Below are positions 26,184 through 35,032 of a DNA stretch of 64,000 nucleotides, piece after piece. How positions within the stretch are numbered: position 1 is the first letter of the stretch; each line of letters starts with the position of its first letter. The stretch comes from CATQHB01 sp965262595 (GTDB lineage: Bacteria > Chloroflexota > Dehalococcoidia > Lucifugimonadales > UBA3495). Position numbers and translations under genes: made by a program. Under the pieces are notes generated by a model. That model was given only the letters and a program-made list of their open reading frames with translations. It had not been told where the DNA came from and ran no database searches. The stretch spans positions 496,001-560,000 of the forward strand of contig OZ253548.1 in NCBI GenBank assembly GCA_965262595.1, given 5' to 3'.

Positions 26184-27197
26184 GTGATTAACGACAGCTT
26201 TGGCCGTCCCCTTCGGGACTTGCGCATATCAGTTACTGACCGATGCAATTTTCGGTGCACCTATTGCATGCCCGCCGAGGTTTTCGGTGAGAGCTATCAG
26301 TTCCTGCCCAAGGAAGAAATCCTCTCTTTCGAGGAGATTGCCCGGCTGTCCCGTATTTTCGTTGGCTTGGGGGTTAACAAACTCCGGATAACCGGAGGGG
26401 AGCCGCTCTTACGCACCAACCTGCACCGTCTCATTGCTATGCTGTCCGAAATTGACGAATCGGTTGACCTGACCCTGACTACCAACGCTTTTTTGCTGCC
26501 CCAACAGGCACAGGAACTCAAGGATGCCGGCCTGCAACGGGTGACCATCAGTCTGGATACCTTGGACGACGAAATTTTCAAGCACATGAACGGCCGGGGC
26601 TTTTCGGTGCAGCGCATCCTTGATGGGATAGAAAAGGCTTCGGAGGTGGGGTTGTCCCCGGTCAAAATCAACGCAGTGGTACAAAAAGGGGTAAATGACC
26701 ACACGATCGTGGACCTGGCCCGCTATTTCAAAGGCACGGGTCATATTGTACGGTTCATAGAGTATATGGACGTGGGAAACCGGAACGGGTGGAAGTGGAA
26801 CCAGGTAGTTTCCGCCGCCGAAGTTATCCGCCGAATCGACGCCGAGTTACCATTGGAACCCCTGGAAAGTAACTATCACGGTGAGGTCGCCAACCGTTAT
26901 CGATACAAGGACGGAGAAGGGGAGATTGGGGTAATTGCATCGGTAACGCAGCCCTTCTGCGGCAATTGCACCCGTGCCCGCCTCTCCACCGACGGCAGAT
27001 TATATACCTGCCTGTTTGCCTCTGAAGGCATGGACCTGCGTGATCGGATGCGCCTTGGGGATAGCGATGCTGAGTTGAGTGAAAGGATTGAAAGCATCTG
27101 GGGTCGGCGTTCGGACAGATACTCGGAAGAGAGGACTGAACTGGCTCCGTTCCAAAACGACCGTCGTAAAGTCGAAATGTACCACATTGGCGGTTAG
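26184..27197 (+). CDS. moaA: GTP 3',8-cyclase (molybdenum cofactor biosynthesis)
   Basis: 337 residues, radical SAM enzyme that converts GTP to 3',8-cyclo-GTP, the first step of molybdopterin synthesis. The radical-SAM cluster cysteines are C21, C25 and C28 in DRCNFRCTYCMP. The C-terminal auxiliary cluster is formed by FCGNCTRARLS and the later YTCLF, and the protein ends in the functional Gly-Gly tail (HIGG). A GTG start with no strong Shine-Dalgarno is used. moaC lies 0.5 kb downstream with a small gene between. Confidence 0.95.
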   Translation: MINDSFGRPLRDLRISVTDRCNFRCTYCMPAEVFGESYQFLPKEEILSFEEIARLSRIFVGLGVNKLRITGGEPLLRTNLHRLIAMLSEIDESVDLTLTTNAFLLPQQAQELKDAGLQRVTISLDTLDDEIFKHMNGRGFSVQRILDGIEKASEVGLSPVKINAVVQKGVNDHTIVDLARYFKGTGHIVRFIEYMDVGNRNGWKWNQVVSAAEVIRRIDAELPLEPLESNYHGEVANRYRYKDGEGEIGVIASVTQPFCGNCTRARLSTDGRLYTCLFASEGMDLRDRMRLGDSDAELSERIESIWGRRSDRYSEERTELAPFQNDRRKVEMYHIGG

Positions 27198-27296
27198 TGC
27201 ATCGCAGCCGATTCGGCCTATCAGAACTTAAGCTAAGGTAAGTGGCAGGTTTCGAGCGTCAGCCCTCGGACAGTATTTTCAACTGGAGGCCAAAAG

Positions 27297-27575
27297 ATGA
27301 CTCAGGACCGGATATTGCAAGATTTGCAGGAAATGGTCGAGGAACTCCGGCAGAGAGTCCAGGTTTTGGAGACCGACAGTCAGCCAAAAATTGTCCATGC
27401 CAGCTATGTGGCTAGCTATGTAGCCAGCGCAACGTCCAATCGCAAAACTTTTCATTTGGATTCCTGCAGATTCACCGGGCGGTTTTTGACCGTACCGGGA
27501 GGATTGCACAAGTTTCAGTCGCACGACGATGCGGTGGCGGCGGGTTACCAGGCTTGCAAGGCTTGTCGGCCATAA
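27297..27575 (+). CDS. Small protein with N-terminal coiled coil and Ada-type zinc-binding domain
   Basis: 92 residues. Residues 1-30 form a coiled coil (LQDLQEMVEELRQRVQVLE). The C-terminal half has FHLDSCRF and, after a loop, HDDAVAAGYQACKACRP, which is the Cys-x(n)-Cys-x2-Cys pattern of the Ada N-terminal metal-binding domain also found in nucleases and repair proteins. There is no methyltransferase domain. An imperfect AGCTATGT-GGCTAGCTATGTAGCC repeat in the middle encodes ASYVASYVAS. It lies between moaA and moaC on the same strand; a DNA-binding or sensing role is only inferred. Confidence 0.6.
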   Translation: MTQDRILQDLQEMVEELRQRVQVLETDSQPKIVHASYVASYVASATSNRKTFHLDSCRFTGRFLTVPGGLHKFQSHDDAVAAGYQACKACRP

Positions 27576-27691
27576 TTTTTAGGCGCCCCGAATGCCAATG
27601 CCCAATACTTCGAGGTAATTCCCACTTAAGGATTGATTCCAGGGAAAACCCCAAGCCAGACTACCCAGCCACACTCAAGGAGGCCGGTACT

Positions 27692-28252
27692 ATGACCAGC
27701 CCCAATGCCGACGCGGCTCCGGAACTCGGCAAACCGGAACTCGGCAAACCGGAACTCGGCAAACCGGGATTCGGCAATTCGCTGACCCACCTGGATGAAC
27801 AGGGCCGGGCAAAAATGGTCGATGTGGGTTGGAAGCCGGTCACCGACCGGGAGGCAGTTGCCCGTGGGTCGGTTTATATGCTGCCGGAGACCTTGCAGCT
27901 GATCTTGCAGGGCTTGGTCAAGAAAGGCGATGTATTTACGATCGCCCAGCTCGCCGGGATAATGGGGGCCAAACGCACTGCAGAGCTGATTCCCTTGTGC
28001 CATCCTCTGCCCCTGAATAAGGTGGATGTGGAGCTGGTACCGGATGAAACCCAAAGCCGAGTGAACATAACCGCCACGGCCAGCACTTCGGGCAAAACCG
28101 GTGTTGAGATGGAAGCGCTAACCGCCGTTTCGGTGGCCGCCTTGTCAGTCTATGACATGTGCAAAGCCGTTGACCGCGGGATGCAGATAGGTTCGATTCG
28201 GTTGGTTAGCAAGCGGGGCGGCCAAAGCGGAGATATTACCCTGGAAGAATGA
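27692..28252 (+). CDS. moaC: Cyclic pyranopterin monophosphate synthase
   Basis: 186 residues from the ATG at 27692 with a perfect AAGGAGG 9 nt upstream. Converts cyclo-GTP to cPMP after MoaA. LTHLDEQGRAKMVDVG, LIPLCHPLPLNKVDVE with the active-site His, and the CKAVDRGMQI end are all typical. The N-terminus is unusual: after MTSPNADAAP there are three copies of ELGKP and a diverged fourth (GFGN), encoded by a 15-bp tandem repeat at about 27721-27770. The frame is also open from 27554, but the strong ribosome site decides the start. Confidence 0.94.
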   Translation: MTSPNADAAPELGKPELGKPELGKPGFGNSLTHLDEQGRAKMVDVGWKPVTDREAVARGSVYMLPETLQLILQGLVKKGDVFTIAQLAGIMGAKRTAELIPLCHPLPLNKVDVELVPDETQSRVNITATASTSGKTGVEMEALTAVSVAALSVYDMCKAVDRGMQIGSIRLVSKRGGQSGDITLEE

Positions 28253-28267
28253 AAGTAACCCTGGTGG

Positions 28268-28738
28268 CTACTTGCCTTGGCGGCGCAACTCGTCAATAAT
28301 CACTCGGATTGCCGTGGCTGCGTAGATAATAAACTCCGTATTGGCAAACTCCGGTTCGTGAAACTCCTCCACCTGGTCCATTTCAGTAACTCCGGCAATC
28401 CCCGGCATTTCTCGTATATCCAGTTGGCAAATGCGGCCCTCCGGATTTACCACCACGCATCCCCAATCCTGGGAGGGCGTTATGGGTGGTTCCAGTTCTA
28501 TTGCCTGCACCGAGACCATACCGAAGAAGGACGGAAAGGGCCGTAGCCGGCTGGCTAACTCCTCCAACACCTGGCTCAGGATAAAGGCCGTTTCCGCCAG
28601 TCCATTGGCGGCAATGGCTTCCAGCTCATCGGTTCCAATGTCGCCATAGGATCCGCCAGTATTTACGCTTTCCGAACTCATGGACACATCATAAGGGCTG
28701 AAGCCGGCCAAAGGCAAAGGTTCGGTCCCAATGGGCAA
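28268..28738 (-). CDS. Hypothetical protein, acidic, roadblock-like possibility
   Basis: Up to 156 residues; I do not recognise it. It starts at a TTG at 28738 or, more credibly, an ATG at 28681 (MSSES); neither has a good ribosome site. The ~137-residue core is acidic with a helix (LAETAFILSQVLEELASRL), two beta stretches (SVQAIELE, WGCVVVNPEGRICQLDI) and a C-terminal helix (IIYAATAIRVIIDELRRQ). It converges with moaC, with only 15 bp between the stops. Confidence 0.5.
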   Translation of the reverse strand: MPIGTEPLPLAGFSPYDVSMSSESVNTGGSYGDIGTDELEAIAANGLAETAFILSQVLEELASRLRPFPSFFGMVSVQAIELEPPITPSQDWGCVVVNPEGRICQLDIREMPGIAGVTEMDQVEEFHEPEFANTEFIIYAATAIRVIIDELRRQGK

Positions 28739-28978
28739 CCTTAAGGGTTCGCTTTATATCCGTCGATGTTTTCTCGCGATTCGTATTTAGACTCAGGGTC
28801 AGCCCTGGCCTCTAATCGGGCGCTGCACCACCTGATAGTCTCACCTGCATGGCCGCATTGGGCTACTCCTCAAACACGTTGGGGCACTGGCTTCGGCACA
28901 TTGACAGCCCTACCTGGCCAGGTTTAGTATAAATATTCCGGGATGTCAACCGACGGCTGGTCGGTGCGTCTCATCGGT

Positions 28979-29050
28979 GGCGACGTAGCTCAGCGGCAGA
29001 GCGGGCGCTTCATAAGCGCTAGGTCGTTGGTTCGAATCCATCCGTCGCCA
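28979..29050 (+). tRNA. tRNA with CAU anticodon (elongator Met or Ile2)
   Basis: A cloverleaf can be folded by hand: acceptor GGCGACG (28979-28985)/CGTCGCC (29043-29049), D-stem GCTC/GAGC, anticodon stem GGCGC/GCGCT around a TTCATAA loop with CAT at 29011-29013, and a T-arm GTTGG-TTCGAAT-CCATC with one U-U mismatch. The discriminator is A29050 and CCA is encoded at 29051-29053. G1-C72 and the lack of three G-C pairs at the anticodon stem base speak against initiator Met. The 3' half is repeated at 41332-41377. Confidence 0.92.
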
Positions 29051-29052
29051 CC
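29007..29052 (+). repeat. Left copy of tRNA 3'-half direct repeat (attL-like)
   Basis: The 3' half of the tRNA. 29021-29052 (32 bp) is identical to 41346-41377, and over 29007-29052 only two bases differ from 41332-41377. The repeat runs from the anticodon loop to the acceptor end, the usual target of tyrosine integrases. Confidence 0.75.
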
Positions 29053-29787
29053 ACAGATACAAAAAGGGCATCTCGGCTGGCAAAATCGGGATGAATGTCC
29101 TAACGCCTATTTTCTTGGTTGAATCTAGGTCAGGTTCAGAGGTGTCCCAACGCCTACCAAAACTACTGGCCGCTTACATACAATATCACCGGATTGAGGG
29201 GTCCACCCAGGACTCGCTCAAGCGCAAGAACAAGGAACTTAGCCCCTGCATTCGACCGGAGAACTCTCATTCCTACTGATACTGTTTTAGGGGGTAGGGT
29301 CAGCCCCATCGACTGCAACCAAAGCACTCTTCAACGTTCTCAACCGTCCTTCAAGCAAGAATCTCGAGAACTCGATAAGGACTATTTCTTTATCAAGCAA
29401 CGATACACCCAATCCCTCGATTTCACGGGGAAATTCACCCTCTTCCTCCCGAATAATGTCAAAACCACAGTCAACTAACGCTATCTGTAGCAACCAGGAC
29501 TAAACCTGACAAACGGGAATTAACGAACAGCGGTGTGCTGCATGGTCGTGTTGTCAGACTGGCCGCCTCCTTGGTTTAGGTCTTTTTCCGTGGCCAGCGG
29601 TCAGCTCGCCCGGAAGGTTTCCCGTGGAGTCTTTCCGCAACAATACCGGCTGGAGTGGGGCCGCTCCCGGTTATCGTTCTCAACCGGCGTCGCGGACGAG
29701 CTGGAAGCGCCGTTCCATTAAAGCCGTGTCAATACCCTCGGGGAAATTGTGCTAGAATTCGCGGCTAAACGTGTAAGTGGGATCGGA
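29053..29787. other. 735-bp region after the tRNA, no confident gene
   Basis: Several short open frames exist on both strands with poor starts. One on the minus strand (29493-29287, 68 codons) encodes a charged, plausible-looking peptide (IVLIEFSRFLLEGRLR) but has no ribosome site or known family. I treat the region as decayed island DNA. Confidence 0.4.
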
Positions 29788-30159
29788 ATGAGAATAAAAC
29801 TGTCCAACCCTTTGGTCCCTGGGGCGGTCTTGGCCCTGTTTCCGGTAATCTTTGCTTTTTCGTTCCTATTTTTCCTTGCAATTGGCAACTGGAATTGGAG
29901 CGACGTGACGTGGGAAGGCCTATGACATCTCGCCGGTGTTACCGTGTTGTACATATCAATTCCCTATGCAATTTCCTCTCTTGTCTATGCTCCAGTCGGA
30001 TTAGTTGTAGCCGTATTCGTAGGAGCTTTTTGGTTGCTGGACAGGAAAGGGGACCCGGTCCTCAATTGGCTGTGGACGGTGGCAATAATCACTTTAGTCC
30101 TTTTCATTTTGGGGTTGGTGCTCCTTTATGGTAACCTCTTCAACCAATCCTATTATTGA
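29788..30159 (+). pseudogene. Small three-TM membrane protein interrupted by one in-frame TGA
   Basis: Reading from the ATG at 29788 gives 45 residues with one TM helix (VLALFPVIFAFSFLFFLAIG, 20 residues), then a TGA at 29923-29925, then the same frame continues for 78 more residues with two TM helices up to the TGA at 30157-30159. Hydrophobic character and frame are maintained on both sides, so this looks like one ~123-codon gene with a single nonsense codon. The downstream part could also start alone at the GTG at 29944. I recognise no family. It converges with, and slightly overlaps, the broken zinc-ribbon gene on the other strand. Confidence 0.55.
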
Positions 30160-30317
30160 CCCACTTCCCAGAAGTGGCGGCACCAGGGACACCGGTCGGG
30201 TGCGTTGGGAAGATCGGCGCTGAATCAAGAGGCCTCTTCGCCTCCGCACTCTTCGCAAACTACGCGAAAGGCGATAAGGTCCGTAACCCCGAATACGATT
30301 CTCGTTTTCTTAGCCAT
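30153..30317 (-). pseudogene. Small zinc-ribbon protein interrupted by one in-frame TGA
   Basis: The ATG at 30317 has GAGGGAG 6 nt upstream. It encodes 30 residues, MAKKTRIVFGVTDLIAF then VVCEECGGEEAS, followed by TGA (30227-30225); the same frame continues with 23 residues containing RCPWCRHFW to a TAA at 30155-30153. The two CxxC knuckles on either side of the stop form a classic zinc ribbon (CEEC...CPWC), so both halves belong together. Either the gene is a pseudogene by one substitution, or the TGA is read through. It is too short to place in a named family. Confidence 0.6.
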
Positions 30318-30556
30318 TAGGCACTCCCTCTTTTCTTACACCCGTCGCAGACGGTGGTTAGATGCACCGCTCAGTCCTTCATCGCCTTCTGCCGTTCCTT
30401 CAACACCGGAGACCCGGTGTTCGCCGGCATCATCCAAACCCGCCCGCATCCCAGAACACTGGTACTCTAAAAGTCGGAAGGGATGTATAATTCGACTATT
30501 CCTGTTGTAGTGGGGATACACTGACCGCAACCGATGCGGAATCCGGAGGTTGTACA
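30318..30556. promoter_or_regulatory. Upstream region of the amidase unit with a TATAAT box
   Basis: A TATAAT hexamer lies at 30486-30491, about 65 nt before the GatC-like gene at 30557. No clear -35 stands 16-18 nt upstream. Divergent transcription with the zinc-ribbon gene is possible from this region. Confidence 0.3.
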
Positions 30557-30757
30557 ATGCCTGATACGGGCGAAACTTCAATGGAAGAATTCAAGCTGAT
30601 GGCCGAGCGGGCCGGGTTGGGGATGAGCCAGGAAGAACTGGATGACCTCAAGCCGATTTACGAGCTTTACGCCGCCTACGCCCGGGAGCTGCACACCCTG
30701 AGCTTCGGGGCCGAGGAGATGGTAGTGGAGTTCCACCCGGACTGGCCGGAGGCATAA
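30557..30757 (+). CDS. AtzG/GatC-like small subunit next to amidase
   Basis: 66 residues with GGAGG 9 nt upstream of the ATG; an internal ATG at 30581 is an alternative. The helical pattern with a central LKPIYELYAAYARELHTLSF resembles the small GatC-like partners (AtzG type) that wrap around and stabilise amidases. It lies 47 bp before an amidase gene on the same strand. Family assignment is from pattern and context. Confidence 0.6.
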   Translation: MPDTGETSMEEFKLMAERAGLGMSQEELDDLKPIYELYAAYARELHTLSFGAEEMVVEFHPDWPEA

Positions 30758-30804
30758 CAGCGGTCTGCCGGGCAACCCGGCTCACGATAAGGAGGAATGC
30801 ACTT

Positions 30805-32211
30805 ATGTCCATTTTCGACACCCAACTCCATTACTTGAGCATCCGGCAGGCCGGGGAGTTGATCCAGAGAGGGGAGCTTTCCCCGGTGGAACTGACCCGG
30901 GCCTGTCTGGACCGCATCCAAGCCACTGACGACCGCCTGCATTCGTTCATCCTGCTGCTGGCCGACGAAGCATTGGCGCAGGCGCGAACCGCCGAGGCCG
31001 AGGTACTGCGAGGGGCTTACAAGGGGCCGATGCACGGCATACCCTTTGCCCTGAAGGACCTGTATGACACCGCCGGAGTTCGCACCACCGCCGGTTCCCA
31101 AGTGGACATTGACCGAGTGCCCAGTGAAGACGCTACCACCACCGCCCGGCTGAAGGAAGCCGGTGGTATCCTTCTGGGCAAGCTGGCGATGCACGAGTTC
31201 GCCCTGGGTGGTCCGGACTGGACCACGCCTTTCGAGCCGGCCCGCAACCCCTGGAACCTCGACCACATTACCGGCGGCTCCAGCAGCGGCTCCGGCTCCT
31301 CGGTAGCATCGGGCCAGTGCCTTGGGGCGTTGGGATCCTGCACCGGCGGGTCCATACGAGGCCCGGCCTCGCTGTGCGGGATCGTTGGCCTGAAACCAAC
31401 CTACGGGCGAGTGAGCCGCTTCGGGGTCGTGACGTTGAGCTGGTCCCAGGACCATGCCGGGCCGATGACACGCACTGTGGAGGACACTGCCTTCATGCTT
31501 CAGGCCATTGCTGGCCACGACCCCAGGGACCCGACCTCCAGTCGCGCCCCGGTGCCGGACTACTCCCGGTCGCTGCGGGAAGACATTAGGGGAGTCAAGA
31601 TTGGTCTTCCCCGACATTATTTCTTTGACGACGACCCCAGCGTCAGCCGCGAGGTGGTAGCCAAGGTGGAACAGGCGGTAGCCGTGCTCGAAGAACTGGG
31701 CGCCCACGTCGAAGAAGTGACCCTGCCCAGCCTCGATTACGTGCGGGCCGCCAATTCGGTTATCATGGTCAGCGAGGCGTTTGCCTACCACGAGCCCAAC
31801 CTCAAGACTCGCCCTCAGGACTTCGGCCAGATTGTCCGCGGCAGGTTCCGCATCGGCGGATTGATGAGCGCGTCGGACTACCTCCAGGCCCAGCGGGTGC
31901 GGACATGGGCGCGGCGGGATTTCGCCGAGGTTATGAAGACGGTGGATTTCCTGGTAACGCCCACTATGACCCAACCGGCGCCGGCCTTCGAGGGCTACGA
32001 CCCAATTTCGACGACGCGGGGGAAGAGCTTCACCGCACCCTTCAATGTCACCGGCCTTCCGGCTATTTCGGTGCCCTGCGGGTTCAGCGAGGGCGGTCTG
32101 CCCATCGGAATGCAGATTGCCGGCAAGCCCTTCGACGAGCCCGGCGTTATCCAGGCCGCTTATACCTACCAGCAGTATGCCGGCTGGCACGAGGTGAAGC
32201 CAACAATATGA
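30805..32211 (+). CDS. Amidase (amidase signature family)
   Basis: 468 residues with AAGGAGGAA upstream of the ATG. Ser-cisSer-Lys triad: Lys84 in FALKDL, a serine in the GGSSSGSGSS loop (157-166), and nucleophile Ser183 in TGGSIRGPASL. The triad loop reads GSCTGGS where most relatives have GSDTGGS. The family hydrolyses amide bonds in amino-acid amides, allophanate or Glu-tRNA amidation (GatA). The lone GatC-like partner and the absence of gatB suggest a catabolic amidase and not the tRNA amidotransferase. It lies in the candidate island. Confidence 0.88.
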   Translation: MSIFDTQLHYLSIRQAGELIQRGELSPVELTRACLDRIQATDDRLHSFILLLADEALAQARTAEAEVLRGAYKGPMHGIPFALKDLYDTAGVRTTAGSQVDIDRVPSEDATTTARLKEAGGILLGKLAMHEFALGGPDWTTPFEPARNPWNLDHITGGSSSGSGSSVASGQCLGALGSCTGGSIRGPASLCGIVGLKPTYGRVSRFGVVTLSWSQDHAGPMTRTVEDTAFMLQAIAGHDPRDPTSSRAPVPDYSRSLREDIRGVKIGLPRHYFFDDDPSVSREVVAKVEQAVAVLEELGAHVEEVTLPSLDYVRAANSVIMVSEAFAYHEPNLKTRPQDFGQIVRGRFRIGGLMSASDYLQAQRVRTWARRDFAEVMKTVDFLVTPTMTQPAPAFEGYDPISTTRGKSFTAPFNVTGLPAISVPCGFSEGGLPIGMQIAGKPFDEPGVIQAAYTYQQYAGWHEVKPTI

Positions 32212-33043
32212 ACCCCTGGGCCAGCGATGGTAAACCGGAACAAACTGGTTGGAGGAGGGAGGAGCTGGGAAGAATAACGGTCAACTTGATTTGGGTGGCG
32301 GTTCCCAGTTCCAAATCCGGCGCGGTTGCAGTCTTGGAGCCAGGGTTCGAATCCTCCAATGCGCTGGGCGGCGATGGTGGCGAAACTGTGCGGTTTCGCA
32401 TTGGGCCTTGCCCTTTTCCAGACGCCGCTCACGACGATGGCTGACTGAATCCGCGCGCACTCCGGAGAAGTGCCGGCAACGGTGCCGTCGTTCCGGCAGC
32501 AACCCGCCAGCCGCCGTTTCTTAAGAATCTCTCAAGACCCACTGCGTCTGCTGTGCTCCCGCCCTTTATTGGCAGAGACCCGGTACTCGAAAACCTCTTG
32601 GTCTGGAGATTTCCGGTGTGAATATGGCTGCTATCCGTAGCCTTGTTAGATTACGTCGATGCAAGAACAACGGACGGTCTTCAACAGCCCAGGGGCCGAA
32701 GCTGGCGGTGATGTCTTCGTACAAAGCGCGGAGAAGGGTAAACTCCGGGTGGATTGTGGGGCCGCCGCAGACTTCGGCAGTGGGGTGGTGCCGGTAGGCG
32801 TTGGCGCGGGTCACGATCAGGTACACGGAATGGTGGTTGGCGAAAGTCACCCCAAACCGTCTATACCGGGCCCGATCCCAAACTCACCGGCCAGACCTAC
32901 CCACTACGTCGTCTCTCCCTCAAAGGCGGCAATTCGCCGAATGTCGTCAGTCAGTTAGACCACCTGAGCGGGGACGCTACCTGAGCTGGGGCGGATTGGG
33001 ACGGCAAGGGCCACGACTGCATTGCCCCAATCCCCAAGCAGAT
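32212..33043. other. 830-bp region without a confident gene; possible decayed minus-strand gene
   Basis: No frame has both a good start and a family match. On the minus strand 32886-32566 encodes a peptide with protein-like composition (FANHHSVYLIVTRANAYRHH and HPEFTLLRALYEDI), bounded upstream by stop codons. It could be the tail of a degraded gene. At 32343-32356 there is a GGTTCGAATCC T-loop-like string, but no tRNA folds around it. Confidence 0.3.
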
Positions 33044-35032
33044 TCAGCACTCCTCGCCGTCTCCCACAAAGTAATCGTACTTCCGCCCCGCCAGGTCGAC
33101 CACCTCGGCCACATCTTCCTCCAAAAGGTAGCCTTCGCCCACCAGTCCCATCGCGGCGCGGGTCACTTGCTCCAGGTAGTCCTCTCGGCTGGCGTAGCGT
33201 TCCTCGATGGATGATCGGGGGTCGCCGCTCGCCTCGCGCTCGGCCTCGGTAGCGGGTAGGGGAAGGGTCCAACCGGCAAGGCCGCCGGTGATGCCGATAA
33301 AGAGGTTGGGGTTGCCGATGCTCTCGTCGCGCAGGTTCCAGCCGGTGTAGGTAGCCACCGGAACCGTCAAGTCCGGCAGGCGGATGCCGCCCCGCTCGTT
33401 GTACGACTCGTCAAGGTCGGCCACCAACGCCGGGAACTCCGCTCCCTCATCGGCAGGCAACGTGGTGGTGCGCCCCAGGTGCGCCTCCTGGCCGTAGTCC
33501 AGCCTTAACGCCCTGGTGGCCTGGGTCGGAACCCGTACGCCGGGGAGTTGGGCGAACCGTTCCAGCAGCGTATGAGACTCCACCGCCGTACCGTCGTTCA
33601 GGCTGGGATGACGGCTGGCGGGAGGCTCTTCGCCCGTGGTAACCCAGCGGTCCAGGTTGTCCAGCGCAGCCCTTAACAGTGGAGCGTAGTCCACGCTGTT
33701 GAAGGGAAGCTGTCCTCTGATCCCATCACTCGTACGGACTTCCAAAGGAGGAAACTCACCAGAGCCGTGCTGGCAACCGGCGAAGTGGTAGCGGTGCACC
33801 GACGGCGACTCCGCAGCGTCGGTCAGGCTCTCCAGGTCGGTGTGAATCAGGGCGGCATCACCACGCCAGTACTCGGCGGAGGTATTGGTGAACATAATCC
33901 TGGGCGTCTTGCCCCGCTGCTCCAGGACCTCGAGCAGGGAACCCTGGGCGCCGGTCACCGGGTCGGTCTGTGGAGTGTCGGTGAAGGGGAACATCTCCGG
34001 GTTGATGTAGCAGACGTCCTTGGAAGGCTGTCCGAAGCGCAGGTTGAACTCGCCGCGCATGCCGCCCGCCACGTGAGGGATGATCCCGTCCAGGGCCACC
34101 CGATCCTCTTCATCCTCGTTGATGCCCACGTGGATGTACTGGCGCAGGAAACGTCCGCTCTGGGAACGGCCCATGGCGTAGGCGTAGTCGATAGCCCCGG
34201 CGCAGGGGTTCCCCGCCGAGGCCGGGGCGTACTTCAGGAAGGAGACCACATCCCGCATCGCGGCGAACCCCAGTCCCACGATCCGGCTGCCGGTTGTGGT
34301 ATAAACCAACTGGTAAATCTTCCCCGGCTCAAACCCGGATGGCATGTGGATGTGGCTGTGCTGCGGCTCCACATCCTCATCCTCGACCCGGACGAAGGAC
34401 CACTGGCTCCGGTCAACCGGTGCAGCAGGACTGTTGGGCAGGTCCCGCACCGTCAGGCTGGCCTCCGCTTCTGTAGGGTCGGCGGCCGGATTGGGCAGGT
34501 GCTGCCGGTCTGCCAGCAGGAACACCTGGGTGGGTTCGTTGCACTGGAACTGGCAGAGAATCTTGCCAGTCAGAGGTCCCTGGGGGCCGATGGCTTCCGG
34601 CCCATGAAGTCCGATGAGTCCGGGAGCGGTCGGCACGTCGGCCTGCCAGCCGCCCCAGACCACCGTGTAGCCCCGGCGCATCAAGTAGCCGTTGCCCGCT
34701 TCCAGGGGCGCGGTGGGGTCAGTAGCGGCGGGGACGCTGTTCATGCTCAGGGCGGTCTTCCGGCCCCGGTTCACTACGTCGAACAGGATGCGGCGGTTGC
34801 CCCGGTCGATGTTGACCGGCCGCAGCATGGCGAAGTCTGCCGAAAACTCCACCTTGCCGGCGGAATTGCGCGGCGCCAGGTCCAGGTCCGTAATCCCTTG
34901 ATTCCGGGCGTGAAAGGGGTCCACCGCGTAGTAGGCCGTGCCTTCCAGAAGCTCATAAGCGCCCACGTCGTCAAAGCTCTCGCCGGACGTGAAACTGGTG
35001 CGTTTGGTGATTTCCAATTCTGTAATTGCCAA
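33044..35032 (-). CDS. Alpha/beta hydrolase domain protein (Abhydrolase_10-like)
   Basis: 662 residues from the TTG at 35032, which has GGAGG 4 nt upstream; the frame is open to 35146 but the extra residues do not match the family. A long N-terminal beta region (LEITKRTSF, DVVNRGRKTALS, MRRGYTVVWGGWQADVP) is followed by the hydrolase core with nucleophile Ser in YAMGRSQSGRFLRQY, an acidic residue near TNTSAEYWRGDAALIH and a His in YHFAGCQHGSGEFPP. Members are large esterases of mostly unknown substrate. No signal peptide is visible. It sits in the candidate island. Confidence 0.8.
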   Translation of the reverse strand: MAITELEITKRTSFTSGESFDDVGAYELLEGTAYYAVDPFHARNQGITDLDLAPRNSAGKVEFSADFAMLRPVNIDRGNRRILFDVVNRGRKTALSMNSVPAATDPTAPLEAGNGYLMRRGYTVVWGGWQADVPTAPGLIGLHGPEAIGPQGPLTGKILCQFQCNEPTQVFLLADRQHLPNPAADPTEAEASLTVRDLPNSPAAPVDRSQWSFVRVEDEDVEPQHSHIHMPSGFEPGKIYQLVYTTTGSRIVGLGFAAMRDVVSFLKYAPASAGNPCAGAIDYAYAMGRSQSGRFLRQYIHVGINEDEEDRVALDGIIPHVAGGMRGEFNLRFGQPSKDVCYINPEMFPFTDTPQTDPVTGAQGSLLEVLEQRGKTPRIMFTNTSAEYWRGDAALIHTDLESLTDAAESPSVHRYHFAGCQHGSGEFPPLEVRTSDGIRGQLPFNSVDYAPLLRAALDNLDRWVTTGEEPPASRHPSLNDGTAVESHTLLERFAQLPGVRVPTQATRALRLDYGQEAHLGRTTTLPADEGAEFPALVADLDESYNERGGIRLPDLTVPVATYTGWNLRDESIGNPNLFIGITGGLAGWTLPLPATEAEREASGDPRSSIEERYASREDYLEQVTRAAMGLVGEGYLLEEDVAEVVDLAGRKYDYFVGDGEEC

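Noticed and set aside
30676..32190. Long open frame on the minus strand across the amidase gene
   Set aside because: It is antisense to a complete amidase with intact catalytic motifs and encodes a Gly/His/Arg-rich peptide without family features.
32343..32356. T-arm-like GGTTCGAATCC string suggesting a tRNA
   Set aside because: The neighbouring bases give no T-stem, acceptor or anticodon arm.
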